Below, in pieces: positions 43,331 to 53,197 of a DNA stretch of 64,000 nt. The stretch is from CAZOZZ01 sp965247425 (GTDB lineage: Bacteria; Acidobacteriota; Terriglobia; 20CM-2-55-15). The translations under genes were made by a program, and so were the position numbers. How positions within the stretch are numbered: position 1 is the stretch's first letter; every line of letters starts with the position of its first letter. The stretch covers positions 2,294,001 through 2,358,000 of the forward strand of contig OZ252023.1 of NCBI GenBank assembly GCA_965247425.1. Reading direction: 5' to 3'. Under the pieces are notes generated by a model. The model worked only from the letters and a program-made list of their open reading frames with translations, did not search any database and was not told the DNA's origin.

Positions 43331-44772
43331 TAGAACGCTGCCGTCGCCTGATGCGCCCAGTTGATGAAAGGATCGGGATAGAGGCCGATCATGAGCGTGA
43401 GGATCAAGGTGATTGCAAGAACGGATACGAGTCCCGGCGGGAGGCTGAGACCGGTCTTTTCCGTAGGTTCCAAGATGAACATCGCGACAACGATACGCAT
43501 GTAGTAGTAGAGCGACACGGCAACATTCAGCGCCGCTATGACAGCCAGCGTTGTGTGCCCGGTCTCGATCACGGCGGCGAAGAGCATATATTTGGCCACG
43601 AAGCCGGCGGTCGGCGGGATTCCGGCCAACGACAGCATAAAGACCAGCATCGTCAGGGCGGCGACAGGATGTTTGAACAACAGGCCGTTCAACTCGTCCA
43701 GGTGCTCGCCGATCGCGTCCCGGCGTCTCAGCGCCACGATCACCGACCAGACGCCGAGGTTCATGAACGTGTAGACGAGCAGGTACAGCGCGATAGCCGT
43801 CATCCCGGTTTCGTTACCTGCAATCAGACCCAGCAGTACAAAACCGGCGTGGGAAATCGAGGAATAAGCCAGCAGGCGCTTCAGGTTCGTCTGGGTCAAC
43901 GCTGCGATGTTACCGAGCGTGATCGTCATCACGCAGACAGCCGCTGTGACTGGAACCCACTGATCGCGGAGAGGGTAGATGGCGACCATGAGAATCCGCA
44001 CCATCATGGCGAACGAAGCGGCCTTCACCGCCACTGACATGTAAGCGGTGACTGAGGTCGGCGCGCCTTCATACGCATCCGGAGTCCACTGATGGAACGG
44101 AACCGCCGCGACTTTGAAGAAGAGCCCGGCCAACACCGTAGTCATAGCCATAAGGGAAATGGGATCTGTCAGACTGCGGCGGGTGAGCGCATCGGCGATC
44201 TCCACCAGGCTGGTCGAGCCGGAGACGCCGTAGAGGAGAGACATTCCATACAGCAGAATGCCGGATGAAAAAGCGCCAAGGAGGAAATACTTCAGTGACG
44301 CCTCGTTGGAGCGTTGGCTGCCTCTCAGGAATCCGACGAGCACGTACGTGGAAATGGCCATCGTCTCGAGGCCAATGTACAGGGTGACCAGGTCCGTCCC
44401 GCCCGCCATGAACATCATGCCCATCGTTGCGAACAGGATCAGGGCGTAATACTCACCGTGGTGCTCGCGTTCGATGTCCAGGTAACGCATGGACATCGCA
44501 ATCGCCAGACCGGATGCGATCAGGAACACAAACTTGAAGTAGGCCGCGAAGGGGTCGACAGCCAACTGGCCGCCGTACGCCGACATACTGCCATCGCCCA
44601 GCCTGAACAGAAAGACGGCGGACATCGCCAGTCCCGCGACGCTGATGTAGCCAAGCGTGCGTTTGTTCTTCGTGATGAGGTCGGCCACCAGGACAATAAG
44701 CCCGAAAACGGTCAGCGCCAGTTCAGGAGCGATCCTGCCGAGATCTTCTAACTGGAAAAAGTCGCCCATCAA
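43327..44772 (-). CDS. nuoN: NADH-quinone oxidoreductase subunit N
   Basis: The 481-residue antiporter-like membrane subunit of complex I has about 14 hydrophobic helices. It includes the conserved KVAAVPFHQWTPDAYEGAPT and LLAYSSISHAGFVLLG segments with the lysine and histidine of the proton path. Start overlaps the nuoM stop by ATGA. It is the last nuo gene of the cluster. Confidence 0.93.
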   Translation of the reverse strand: MMGDFFQLEDLGRIAPELALTVFGLIVLVADLITKNKRTLGYISVAGLAMSAVFLFRLGDGSMSAYGGQLAVDPFAAYFKFVFLIASGLAIAMSMRYLDIEREHHGEYYALILFATMGMMFMAGGTDLVTLYIGLETMAISTYVLVGFLRGSQRSNEASLKYFLLGAFSSGILLYGMSLLYGVSGSTSLVEIADALTRRSLTDPISLMAMTTVLAGLFFKVAAVPFHQWTPDAYEGAPTSVTAYMSVAVKAASFAMMVRILMVAIYPLRDQWVPVTAAVCVMTITLGNIAALTQTNLKRLLAYSSISHAGFVLLGLIAGNETGMTAIALYLLVYTFMNLGVWSVIVALRRRDAIGEHLDELNGLLFKHPVAALTMLVFMLSLAGIPPTAGFVAKYMLFAAVIETGHTTLAVIAALNVAVSLYYYMRIVVAMFILEPTEKTGLSLPPGLVSVLAITLILTLMIGLYPDPFINWAHQATAAFY

Positions 44773-46451
44773 TTGACCCTGGCGATCGCCACATCCTCAC
44801 CGTCAGCTTCCCCCTGATCGTCTTCGACCGCGGACGGGATGGGGTCGGTAGAATCGGAGGGTGGGGGGACAGCGGCGAGGGGAACGATCGGTTCATCCCG
44901 CGCCTCAAGTTGTTCGGCCTCGAAGAAATCGGGGTCCACCGCGGCGACGATCTTGTTGACGGGCTCCTCGAGCGCATCAAAGAAAGGTGCCGGATAGAGT
45001 CCGATCCAGAAAGCCATGATAATCAACGGCAGCAGCATGACGATCTCTCGAAGGTTCAGGTCCGGGAGTTTCTCGTTGGCGGGGTTGTCGAGCTTGCCGA
45101 ACATCGTTCTCTGGTAAAGCCACAACATATAAGCGGCACCCAGGACGATTCCCGAAGCTCCCGCGACAGCCCACCATATATTTACCTGCAAAGCTCCCTG
45201 GAGAATCACGAACTCACCGATAAACCCGTTCAGCAAGGGTAGCCCGATCGACGACATCGTCATGATCAGGAAAACCGTCGCGTAGACCGGCATGACCGAC
45301 GACAGGCCCCCGAACTGGGCAATTTCTCGAGTGTGCCTCCGCTCGTAAATGATGCCGACGATCAGGAAGAGCGCGCCTGTGGAAATACCGTGGTTGATCT
45401 GCTGCAGAATGCTGCCGTTCAGGCCGTTCGGATTCAGGGCGAACATGCCCAGCATGATGAACCCCATGTGGCTCACCGACGAATAGGCGACGAGACTCTT
45501 CATGTCTTTCTGCATCATCGCCACCAGAGCGCCGTAAATGATCGCGATGATCGACAGCGTGATCATCATTGGCACGAACGCCACCGTGGCTTCGGGAAGT
45601 ATCGGAAGGCTGAAACGAACGAAACCATACGTTCCCATCTTCAGCAGGACACCGGCAAGGATGACAGACCCGGCGGTCGGCGCCTGCACATGGGCGTCGG
45701 GAAGCCAGGTATGGAACGGGAACATCGGAACCTTGATCGCAAAACCGACAAAGAACGCCAGGAACACCCACCACTGAAGGTCATAGGACAGATACGGGGC
45801 AATCGCGTGAAACGCCAGTATGTCGAAAGTGCGTTCTCCGAACTGAGCGATAATTTCCGGGGTCGCAACTCGGGGATACTCAAAATAGAGCGCCAGGATG
45901 CCCAAAAGGAGGACAACCGAACCGACAAGTGTGTACAGGAAGAATTTGATCGCGGCGTAAAGTTTTCGAGGACCGCCCCAGATGCCTATCAGGAAGTACA
46001 TCGGCACGAGCATGACTTCCCAGAAGACGTAAAACATGAAGAAGTCCTGGGCGATGAATACCCCTAACATGCCGGTCTGGAGGAGCAGCATGAAAGCGTA
46101 GAACTCCTTGGATCGATCCTGGATGGACTCCCACGACGACAGGATCGCGATCGGCCCCAGCATCGTTGTCAGCAACACCAGAAGCAGTGAAATCCCGTCG
46201 ATTCCCACGGCGTATTCGACACTCAGTGCGTCAATCCAGGGGACTCGCTCGACAAACTGCATCGTGGCGGCATCGTCGTAGTCGAACCAGAAGAAGAGGG
46301 GAAGCGAGACCAGGAAGCCCACCAGGGCGACCAGGTTGGCCCACACCCGGATCAGACTCTTGTTCCCCCCGTTGAAGAACATCAGGACGATGGCCCCGCC
46401 CGCCGGCAGGAACGTCACGATCGTCAGGATGTGCTGCTCAAAAAAGCCCAT
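44769..46451 (-). CDS. nuoM: NADH-quinone oxidoreductase subunit M
   Basis: A 560-residue antiporter-like subunit. Diagnostic segments are FAIKVPMFPFHTWLPDAHVQ and KSLVAYSSVSHMGFIMLG. The last 60 residues form an acidic, Pro-rich tail (PLAAVPPPSDSTDPIPSAVE and onward) that typical NuoM lacks; it would lie outside the membrane and has no obvious role. Confidence 0.93.
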   Translation of the reverse strand: MGFFEQHILTIVTFLPAGGAIVLMFFNGGNKSLIRVWANLVALVGFLVSLPLFFWFDYDDAATMQFVERVPWIDALSVEYAVGIDGISLLLVLLTTMLGPIAILSSWESIQDRSKEFYAFMLLLQTGMLGVFIAQDFFMFYVFWEVMLVPMYFLIGIWGGPRKLYAAIKFFLYTLVGSVVLLLGILALYFEYPRVATPEIIAQFGERTFDILAFHAIAPYLSYDLQWWVFLAFFVGFAIKVPMFPFHTWLPDAHVQAPTAGSVILAGVLLKMGTYGFVRFSLPILPEATVAFVPMMITLSIIAIIYGALVAMMQKDMKSLVAYSSVSHMGFIMLGMFALNPNGLNGSILQQINHGISTGALFLIVGIIYERRHTREIAQFGGLSSVMPVYATVFLIMTMSSIGLPLLNGFIGEFVILQGALQVNIWWAVAGASGIVLGAAYMLWLYQRTMFGKLDNPANEKLPDLNLREIVMLLPLIIMAFWIGLYPAPFFDALEEPVNKIVAAVDPDFFEAEQLEARDEPIVPLAAVPPPSDSTDPIPSAVEDDQGEADGEDVAIARVN

Positions 46452-46474
46452 GTATCGAAACTCCTAGAGGAAGT

Positions 46475-48553
46475 TCATCCCCACAGAACGTAACCTATGA
46501 AAACCAACACGCCCAGCATCATCAGGAGAGCGTAGTTCTGTACATATCCGGTCTCTATCAATCGAACCGGCCAGCTCAATGTCTTGACGAAGCCACCGAC
46601 GAAACGCACCAGGCCGTCGACGATCCACGTGTCCCACCAGATTGAGGCGACGGAACTCTTGATCGTTGTACTGGCGGCGCTGTTCACGCCACCATCCACA
46701 ACTCTGGCATCGAACGTCCACAGTCCGTCGCCGGCGTCCTTCGCGCGGTTGACGAAAAGGAAGTCGTAAAGTTCGTCGACGTAATACTTGCTTAACAACG
46801 TCTGGTATGCGGTTTTGTATTGTACGGCCAACCTCCCGGGCCGTTCACTCATGGCGCCCCGGTCGGTCTTCTTGCAGTACATCGAATACGCGATGAAGAA
46901 ACCGATGAACGCGATACCCACCGAGAAGGCGGCCATGACTCCTTCGAAAACATGTGATTCGAACAAGGGGGACACTACGACTACGGCTTCGGGCAGGGGC
47001 GATTCGAAAACCGGTTCCAGTAAATGTTCGATCCTGTTCGCACCGTGCATCCAGGCCGGCACTCCGACGTAGCCCGCGACGAGGGAACCCGCGGCCAGTA
47101 TCATGAGTGGAACCGTCATCGACTTCGGCGACTCGTGAATATGGGACTCGACCTCCGGATCTACACGGGACTCACCGAAGAATGTCATGAACAGCATTCG
47201 GAACATATAAAACGCCGTCATACCCGCTACGAGGACGCCGATCCCGTAAAGCACAGGCGACCCCTGCTCATTCGACAAGGTCCGCCAGAGGATTTCGTCC
47301 TTCGAAAAGAACCCGGACAGGAACGGTGTTCCGGCAATGGCAAGCGTCCCGATCGCCATCGTCCAGAATGTGATGGGAATCTTGTTCTTGAGCGCACCCA
47401 TATTCCGCATGTCCTGCTCGTGGTGCATCGCGTGAATCACGCTGCCGGATCCGAGGAAGAGCAGGGCTTTGAAGAACGCATGCGTCATCAGGTGGAAGAT
47501 TGCGGCGGTGAACGCACCGACACCGAGCGCCAGGACCATGTAGCCGAGTTGGCTGACGGTCGAATAGGCGAGCACGCGTTTGATGTCGTTCTGGACCAGG
47601 GCAATCGATGCGGCCATGAAAGCCGTCAACGCACCCACGACGGCCACGACCAGCATGGCCTGGGGAGCCATTTGATAAATAAAGTTGCTGCGGGCAACCA
47701 TGTAGACGCCGGCCGTCACCATCGTCGCGGCATGGATCAGCGCACTCACAGGCGTGGGTCCTTCCATCGCATCGGGCAACCAGACATACAGCGGAATCTG
47801 GGCCGACTTCGCTGCCGCCCCTATGAACAGGGCGATGGCGATCCCGACGAAAATCGTGTCGCCGACATGGTAGCGACCCGCGTCCACACCCGCATGGACG
47901 GCTTCGGACACGCCGGTAAACTCCAGCGTCCCGAACGTGAAGAAGATCAGCATGATGCCGATCGAAAAGCCCCAGTCCCCGATTCGGTTGACGACGAACG
48001 CCTTCTTGGCGGCGTCACCGGCGCTGCGCTTCGTAATAAAGAAACCGATCAGCAAGTAGGAACACAACCCCACCCCTTCCCATCCGACAAACAGCATCAA
48101 GTAGCTGTTCCCCAGGATCAGCGTCAACATCGAGAACATGAACAGGTTCAGATAGGCGAAGAACCGGTAGTAGCCGTCCTCGTGGGCCATGTAGCCAGTG
48201 GAATAGACGTGGATGAGAAATCCGATGCCCGTCACAACCAGGACCATGATCGCCGACAGCGGATCCAGGAGGAAACCCCAATCGATCCTGAACCGGGTCA
48301 TCTCACCCGCCGAGGTATGGGCCAGACCGGCGTTGATCCATTCGAACACCGTGACCGTGTGCGACCTCGCGTTCTCCTCGAGCGCCACGAGTTGAACAAC
48401 CGCCCCGAGAGCGAAGATGAACGACAGGAGGGCGGACCCGCATGCCACGAAGTTGATCGCAACCTTCGGGAACCGTTTTCCGAAGAGGCCGTTTATGGCG
48501 AAGCCAGCCGCGGGGAATAGCGGGATGAGCCAGATTGAGTCGAGAAAATTCAT
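46475..48553 (-). CDS. nuoL: NADH-quinone oxidoreductase subunit L
   Basis: The distal antiporter-like subunit (692 residues) has the KSAQIPLYVWLPDAMEGPTP and KRVLAYSTVSQLGYM segments. A C-terminal extension that would form the lateral helix along the membrane arm follows (residues about 520-690). It is separated from nuoK by 66 bases that carry heptanucleotide repeats. Confidence 0.93.
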   Translation of the reverse strand: MNFLDSIWLIPLFPAAGFAINGLFGKRFPKVAINFVACGSALLSFIFALGAVVQLVALEENARSHTVTVFEWINAGLAHTSAGEMTRFRIDWGFLLDPLSAIMVLVVTGIGFLIHVYSTGYMAHEDGYYRFFAYLNLFMFSMLTLILGNSYLMLFVGWEGVGLCSYLLIGFFITKRSAGDAAKKAFVVNRIGDWGFSIGIMLIFFTFGTLEFTGVSEAVHAGVDAGRYHVGDTIFVGIAIALFIGAAAKSAQIPLYVWLPDAMEGPTPVSALIHAATMVTAGVYMVARSNFIYQMAPQAMLVVAVVGALTAFMAASIALVQNDIKRVLAYSTVSQLGYMVLALGVGAFTAAIFHLMTHAFFKALLFLGSGSVIHAMHHEQDMRNMGALKNKIPITFWTMAIGTLAIAGTPFLSGFFSKDEILWRTLSNEQGSPVLYGIGVLVAGMTAFYMFRMLFMTFFGESRVDPEVESHIHESPKSMTVPLMILAAGSLVAGYVGVPAWMHGANRIEHLLEPVFESPLPEAVVVVSPLFESHVFEGVMAAFSVGIAFIGFFIAYSMYCKKTDRGAMSERPGRLAVQYKTAYQTLLSKYYVDELYDFLFVNRAKDAGDGLWTFDARVVDGGVNSAASTTIKSSVASIWWDTWIVDGLVRFVGGFVKTLSWPVRLIETGYVQNYALLMMLGVLVFIGYVLWG

Positions 48554-48611
48554 GTGTTGGCTATTAGCTGTTGGCCGTTGGATTCATCGGACCTCGGACA
48601 TCGGACTCCTA
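48553..48611. repeat. Heptanucleotide array between nuoL and nuoK
   Basis: Units ggctatt, agctgtt, ggccgtt are followed by ggacctc, ggacatc, ggactcc; both halves keep a seven-base period. The first unit type recurs between nuoD and nuoC (52166-52216), the second resembles 40050-40095. Confidence 0.6.
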
Positions 48612-48619
48612 ACGTCCCT

Positions 48620-48922
48620 TCACCATTTCATCAAATCGATCTCGTTGACGTTCACCGTTTCCTTGTTGGCAAACATCGCAATCACGATACCCAGGCCGAC
48701 CGCTGCCTCGGCCGCGGCGACGACGATGACGAAAATGGCGAAGACCTGCCCGGTCACCTGCTCGAGCTGCGCCGAAAATGCGATCAGGTTAATGTTGACG
48801 GCATTCATCATCAACTCGATGGACATCAGGATGATCAGAACATTACGGCGTGTGAGCACCCCGATCACGCCAATGGTGAAAAGGGCAACGCCAAGCAAGA
48901 GATAGTGATGTGTCGGTACCAT
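48620..48922 (-). CDS. nuoK: NADH-quinone oxidoreductase subunit K
   Basis: The 100-residue protein with three helices has the conserved glutamate segment NVLIILMSIELMMNAVNINL and VVAAAEAAVGLGIV of the proton-path E-channel. Length is standard. Confidence 0.93.
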   Translation of the reverse strand: MVPTHHYLLLGVALFTIGVIGVLTRRNVLIILMSIELMMNAVNINLIAFSAQLEQVTGQVFAIFVIVVAAAEAAVGLGIVIAMFANKETVNVNEIDLMKW

Positions 48923-48949
48923 CGTAATTCAGACGTTATTCAGCCGTTC

Positions 48950-49510
48950 CTAATCACCGGCCGGGTCCGTTGCCGGCTCATTCTCCGGCGCCGTCGGTTT
49001 TTTTGAAAGAACCACCGCTCCAATGATCGCGACTAACAACAGGATCGAGGCGATCTCGAAAGGCAGCAGATATTCCTGGTACAACGCAAAGGCCACCAGT
49101 TCCGTATTACCGGCTGTCGCGGCCTCAAGGTCACCCGTGGCGGCGGGCAGGGGAAACGAATCGCGCCCCTGGTAGAACCCGTATCCCAACTCCGCAACGA
49201 GGATGGCCGCGGTGACCAGGGCAATTTTCCCCTGGTGATTGTAACGTCGCTCAAAAACGGCCCGGTCCGTCGGGACCAGCATGATGACGAAAACGAACAA
49301 GACAAGAATGCCGCCCACGTAGACGATCACCTGCACGCCGGCCAGAAACTCCGCCCGGAGAGTGAGAAAAATACCGGCGACCGAGAGCAATGTCGCAGCC
49401 AGGAACATCGCGCTGTGTACGGCGTTCTGACGCGTGATGACAAGAATTGCCGAAACTATCGCGATACTCGCAAAGATGTAAAAAATGACAAGGTCAAGCA
49501 TGTCGGCCAA
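48950..49510 (-). CDS. nuoJ: NADH-quinone oxidoreductase subunit J
   Basis: A 186-residue subunit with five hydrophobic helices and the family pattern LRAEFLAGVQVIVYVGGILV LFVF (split here for length), whose tyrosine/glycine helix rearranges during coupling. A short polar tail (KKPTAPENEPATDPAGD) follows the last helix. It sits 27 bases before nuoK. Confidence 0.9.
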   Translation of the reverse strand: MADMLDLVIFYIFASIAIVSAILVITRQNAVHSAMFLAATLLSVAGIFLTLRAEFLAGVQVIVYVGGILVLFVFVIMLVPTDRAVFERRYNHQGKIALVTAAILVAELGYGFYQGRDSFPLPAATGDLEAATAGNTELVAFALYQEYLLPFEIASILLLVAIIGAVVLSKKPTAPENEPATDPAGD

Positions 49511-49522
49511 TCAATCGTTTTG

Positions 49523-49996
49523 TCACTTCGTGTACAGGACCGGCTGGTTTCCTTCTTCCAGTTTCTGACGGTCCCACTTCATGTCGCGGCGTCCATACAA
49601 TGCCAGTTCAAAATCCTGCGTGAGTTCCAGGCAGGGCGTCGGACACGCGTCCTCGCACAGTCCACAGAACATGCAACGGGAAATGTCGAAGGTGAAAGTC
49701 GTCAGGACCTTCTTTCCCTTGTCGCTACGGTCCCATCCAACCTCGATGCAGTATTCCGGACAGGCCAGGGCGCACAGGTTACAGGCAATACACAGCGTGG
49801 CCCCCGTGCCCGGATCGTTGTTCAGGCGCGGCGCGCCCCGGAATCGTTCCGATACCTTGGGTCGCACCTTGGGGTACTGCTCGGTGTAGTTCTTCGAGGG
49901 TTTCTGATATGAGAACGTCAGAATCAACCCCTTGATCAGATCGACCAGGAAGATTTTCTTCAGCAGCGACAATTTTTCCGGACGAACAACCTTCAT
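49523..49996 (-). CDS. nuoI: NADH-quinone oxidoreductase subunit I
   Basis: The 157-residue iron-sulfur protein has two 4Fe-4S motifs, CIACNLCALACPEYC and CMFCGLCEDACPTPC, which hold clusters N6a and N6b passing electrons toward NuoB. It lies 5 bases after nuoH. Confidence 0.95.
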   Translation of the reverse strand: MKVVRPEKLSLLKKIFLVDLIKGLILTFSYQKPSKNYTEQYPKVRPKVSERFRGAPRLNNDPGTGATLCIACNLCALACPEYCIEVGWDRSDKGKKVLTTFTFDISRCMFCGLCEDACPTPCLELTQDFELALYGRRDMKWDRQKLEEGNQPVLYTK

Positions 49997-50001
49997 ATTC
50001 G

Positions 50002-51036
50002 CTATCCCCCCAAAACCAGGACCAGAATCGCGGTCACCAGGACGTTGGCGATCGAGATGGGCAGCAGATATCGCCAGCCCAGGTTCATCAACTGGTCATA
50101 CCTGTAGCGGGGCCATGTAGCCCGGAACCACAGGTAGAAATACAGGAAGCCCACAACCTTGATACCAAACCAGACCACCGAGGGAACGAGGTCCAGGAAA
50201 CCGAGAAACTCGACATTAGGAAACGGCCGGAGCCACCCGCCAAGAAACAGGGTGACCGCCATGCACGACACGACAATCATGCTGGCGTACTCGGCCAGGA
50301 AGAACAGTGAAAATCTGAAACCGCTGTATTCGGTGTGGAAACCCGCCACCAGTTCCGTCTCGGCTTCGGGAAGATCGAACGGCGCCCGGTTCGTTTCCGC
50401 CACCCCACAGATGAAAAACAAGATGAAACCGACGGGCTGCAGGAATACATACCAGAAGGTAGCGTCGCGTTGTGATTCGACGATGTCGACCAGACTCAAC
50501 GATCCGGACAGCATCAACACCCCGATGATCGAAAATCCCAGGGCCACCTCGTAACTGACCATCTGCGCGGCGGAGCGCAAAGCTCCCAGCAACGGGTACT
50601 TGCTGTTGGACGCCCACCCGCCGAGGATGACGCCGAGAATCCCAATCGACGACACCGATAGCACGTAAAGCACACCGATGTTCAGGTCGGTGATAAAGAG
50701 ATCGATCTCGTAGCCAAACAGCTCGATAGAATCCCCGAAAGGGATCACGGCAAAAACGATGAAGGCCGGAATCAGCGTAATGATCGGCGCCATCGTAAAG
50801 ATCAGCCGATCGGCGCCGGCGGGTACGATGTCCTCTTTCAACATCAGCTTCAAGCCGTCGGCTATCGGTTGCAGCAGTCCGTAAGGCCCCACGCGCATGG
50901 GACCGAGGCGGACCTGCATGAACGCAATGACCTTTCGTTCGAGAAGCGTCAGGTAGGCCACGGCCCCGGAAAGGACTCCAAACACAATTCCGATCTTGAT
51001 CGTCGGAATCAGGATGAACTCGATAAAGAAATCCAT
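50002..51036 (-). CDS. nuoH: NADH-quinone oxidoreductase subunit H
   Basis: The 344-residue membrane subunit helps form the quinone chamber. LLERKVIAFMQVRLGPMRVG near the N-terminus, EAETELVAGFHTEYSGFRFS in the middle and the final RATWPRYRYDQLMNLGWRYL are standard. It starts 13 bases after nuoD. Confidence 0.95.
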   Translation of the reverse strand: MDFFIEFILIPTIKIGIVFGVLSGAVAYLTLLERKVIAFMQVRLGPMRVGPYGLLQPIADGLKLMLKEDIVPAGADRLIFTMAPIITLIPAFIVFAVIPFGDSIELFGYEIDLFITDLNIGVLYVLSVSSIGILGVILGGWASNSKYPLLGALRSAAQMVSYEVALGFSIIGVLMLSGSLSLVDIVESQRDATFWYVFLQPVGFILFFICGVAETNRAPFDLPEAETELVAGFHTEYSGFRFSLFFLAEYASMIVVSCMAVTLFLGGWLRPFPNVEFLGFLDLVPSVVWFGIKVVGFLYFYLWFRATWPRYRYDQLMNLGWRYLLPISIANVLVTAILVLVLGG

Positions 51037-51049
51037 ATGCAGAGTCCGG

Positions 51050-52162
51050 TTAGCGGTCGATCTCCCCGAGAACGATGTCCAGTGTGCCGATGACCGCTAC
51101 GACGTCGGCCACCATGTGCCCCTTTACCATCTGGCGCAAGGCCTGGAGGTTGACGTACGAGGGCGGGCGGACACGCACACGGTAGGGCTGGGTCGAACCA
51201 TCCGCCACAACGTAATACCCCAACTCCCCTTTGGGAGCTTCGATGGAATGATACACATCCCCGACAACCGGCTTGAGTATCTTCCCAACCTTTGCCTTGA
51301 TCGGCCCGTCCGGGATCTTCTCCACAGCCTGGGAGACGATTCGGGTGGACTGTCGCATCTCCTCGATTCGTACCAGATACCGGTCGTAGGTGTCGCCGTG
51401 TTCGCCGACCGGAATGTCGAAATCGAAATCCGCGTAGGCCGCATAGGGATTGGATTTCCGGATGTCCCATGAAACGCCGGACGCCCTCAGGCAGGGCCCG
51501 GTGACACCCATGTCGATGGCTTCCTCTTTTGTCAAAACGCCGACGCCGCGCGTTCGGCCGAGCCAGATCCTGTTCTCGGTCAACAACTGCTCGTACTCGT
51601 CTACTTTATTCGGGAAGTCTTTGACGAAAGCCCGCACCTCGTCTTCGAAGCCATCGTAGATTTCGTACTCCAAGCCGCCGATCCGAAACACATGCGTCGT
51701 CAACCTGGCACCACAATAGTTTTCGAAGATTTTCAGAACTTCTTCCCGTTCGCGGAAGCAGTAGAGAAAGACCGTCATGGCGCCGATGTCCAGCGCGTGG
51801 GTCCCCAACCACAACAAATGGCTCGAGATGCGGTTCAGTTCCGTCAGAATGACACGAACGTATTGAGCGCGTGGGGGCGCGACCACACCGAGCATTTTTT
51901 CGATCGCCTCGGCGAAACCCAGGCAGTTGGAAACCGACGCAATGTAATCCATTCGATCCAGTGTCGGGAGAAACTGACCGTAGGTCTGGTGCTCGCTCAG
52001 TTTCTCCACACCGCGGTGAAGAAAACCGATGACGCACTCCGCGTCGATCACTTTTTCGCCATCGAGCTTGAGCTTGACCTGCAGCACCCCGTGAGTAGAC
52101 GGGTGCTGGGGCCCCATGCTGAGGACGATTTCGCTCGAATCGAATAAAGTCTCGTGTTTCAT
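51050..52162 (-). CDS. nuoD: NADH-quinone oxidoreductase subunit D
   Basis: The 370-residue quinone-pocket subunit is related to the hydrogenase large subunit. It begins with MGPQHPSTHGVLQ, whose histidine reaches the quinone head. Arg50 in VIGFLHRGVEKL corresponds by position to the arginine that NDUFAF7 dimethylates in the mitochondrial subunit, and a MidA/NDUFAF7 homologue is encoded two genes upstream. The C-terminus (MVADVVAVIGTLDIVLGEIDR) is standard. Confidence 0.95.
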   Translation of the reverse strand: MKHETLFDSSEIVLSMGPQHPSTHGVLQVKLKLDGEKVIDAECVIGFLHRGVEKLSEHQTYGQFLPTLDRMDYIASVSNCLGFAEAIEKMLGVVAPPRAQYVRVILTELNRISSHLLWLGTHALDIGAMTVFLYCFREREEVLKIFENYCGARLTTHVFRIGGLEYEIYDGFEDEVRAFVKDFPNKVDEYEQLLTENRIWLGRTRGVGVLTKEEAIDMGVTGPCLRASGVSWDIRKSNPYAAYADFDFDIPVGEHGDTYDRYLVRIEEMRQSTRIVSQAVEKIPDGPIKAKVGKILKPVVGDVYHSIEAPKGELGYYVVADGSTQPYRVRVRPPSYVNLQALRQMVKGHMVADVVAVIGTLDIVLGEIDR

Positions 52163-52165
52163 TGT

Positions 52166-52216
52166 TCGCTATTGGCTATTGGCTCCAAGGCTAACAGCAA
52201 AAAGCTAATAGCTAAC
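52166..52216. repeat. Inverted heptanucleotide array between nuoC and nuoD
   Basis: cgctattggctattggct is followed after 14 bases by its rough inverse, aaagctaatagctaacagct. Units have a seven-base period (GCTATTG). The two halves can form a hairpin inside the operon. Confidence 0.65.
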
Positions 52217-52222
52217 AGCTCC

Positions 52223-52981
52223 TCACTCCTCATGTCGTGCTTCTCCCACATAAAATTTCTGTCCCGAGTCAATTCCCAGGTGCTTACGGACCCACTCCAC
52301 GTCCTGCAAACGCAGGTCGTAATCCTTTCTTAACGGGAACCCGTTCCAGTCTTCGGGCATCAGTATGCGTTTGAGGTTGGGATGGTTTGCAAAGCGGATC
52401 CCGAACATGTCGTAGATCTCCCGCTCCAGCCAGTCGGCGCCGGGCCAGAGGCCCACGAGGCTCTCAATCTGCTCCCATTCCTTGATACGCGCCTTGACGC
52501 GAATCCGCCCCTGGGTCTCGAACGAATAGAGCATGTAGACCATTTCGAACTCTTCTTCCGCCGGCCAGTGAACCGCCGTCTCATCGCTCAGGAAATCGAA
52601 CGGCTCAATATCGTTGCGGCGGAGGAATCCCAGAATCTCCGTGAGACGGTCCTTCTTGACCACAACCTGGCGTTGGGACACGAACGTGTAGGAGTCCAGA
52701 ACCTGATCGGGAAATTCTTCCTTGATGGCGTCGACCAGGGGAGAAGACCAGGGCTCGGGCAGCGGTCCCTTGGGCTTCTTAGGAACCACCTTTTTCGGGG
52801 GCGGCTTGGGGACGGCGGGCTTCCGATCTCCTTCTCCGGTCGGAGGGGAGGCGACGGGTCGAACGGCGGCCGGGACAACAGGCTTGGAAGTCGGGGACTC
52901 CTCGCCGACAGGCTCCCGGCCTGGGTCCGGGGCTGGAGAATCCGACCCCGGGATCTGCTGTTTATCTTTTTCTTCTGTCAC
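52223..52981 (-). CDS. nuoC: NADH-quinone oxidoreductase subunit C
   Basis: The conserved core (about residues 100-252) includes LYSFETQGRIRVKARIKEW, the segment WLEREIYDMFGIRFANHPNL and a closing GFPLRKDYDL, all NuoC hallmarks. Before it lies a Pro/Lys/Glu-rich stretch of about 80 residues that typical NuoC lacks. The start is uncertain. GTG at 52981 is chosen, and a TTG at 53116 would add 45 residues of unlikely composition. No strong ribosome-binding site supports either. Confidence 0.88.
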   Translation of the reverse strand: MTEEKDKQQIPGSDSPAPDPGREPVGEESPTSKPVVPAAVRPVASPPTGEGDRKPAVPKPPPKKVVPKKPKGPLPEPWSSPLVDAIKEEFPDQVLDSYTFVSQRQVVVKKDRLTEILGFLRRNDIEPFDFLSDETAVHWPAEEEFEMVYMLYSFETQGRIRVKARIKEWEQIESLVGLWPGADWLEREIYDMFGIRFANHPNLKRILMPEDWNGFPLRKDYDLRLQDVEWVRKHLGIDSGQKFYVGEARHEE

Positions 52982-53197
52982 GCCTAATTCAGTTTCTTCT
53001 ATGGAAGGAAAACCTGATGCACCCGAACACGCAGATGAACAGGGATTCCAACGCACCCTCTCATCCAGAACCCACGTCGACCAACGCCCGTCGGCGTCCC
53101 CCCTGCTCGCCGCCAAGCAAGCAATACTAACGCAGAATCCGATGGAAGAACAGACGGTATTTGCTTGAAATCATACGCGAATGGGCGATCCGCTCGT

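Noticed and set aside
47024..48520. A 498-codon open frame on the plus strand opposite nuoL
   Set aside because: It is the antisense shadow of nuoL: His/Arg/Asp-rich with no hydrophobic pattern or domain, while the nuoL frame has all family motifs.
52982..53116. Longer NuoC start at TTG 53116
   Set aside because: It adds a Cys/Ser/Gly-rich segment of unlikely composition and has no ribosome-binding site; the GTG at 52981 is a better, though still weak, choice.
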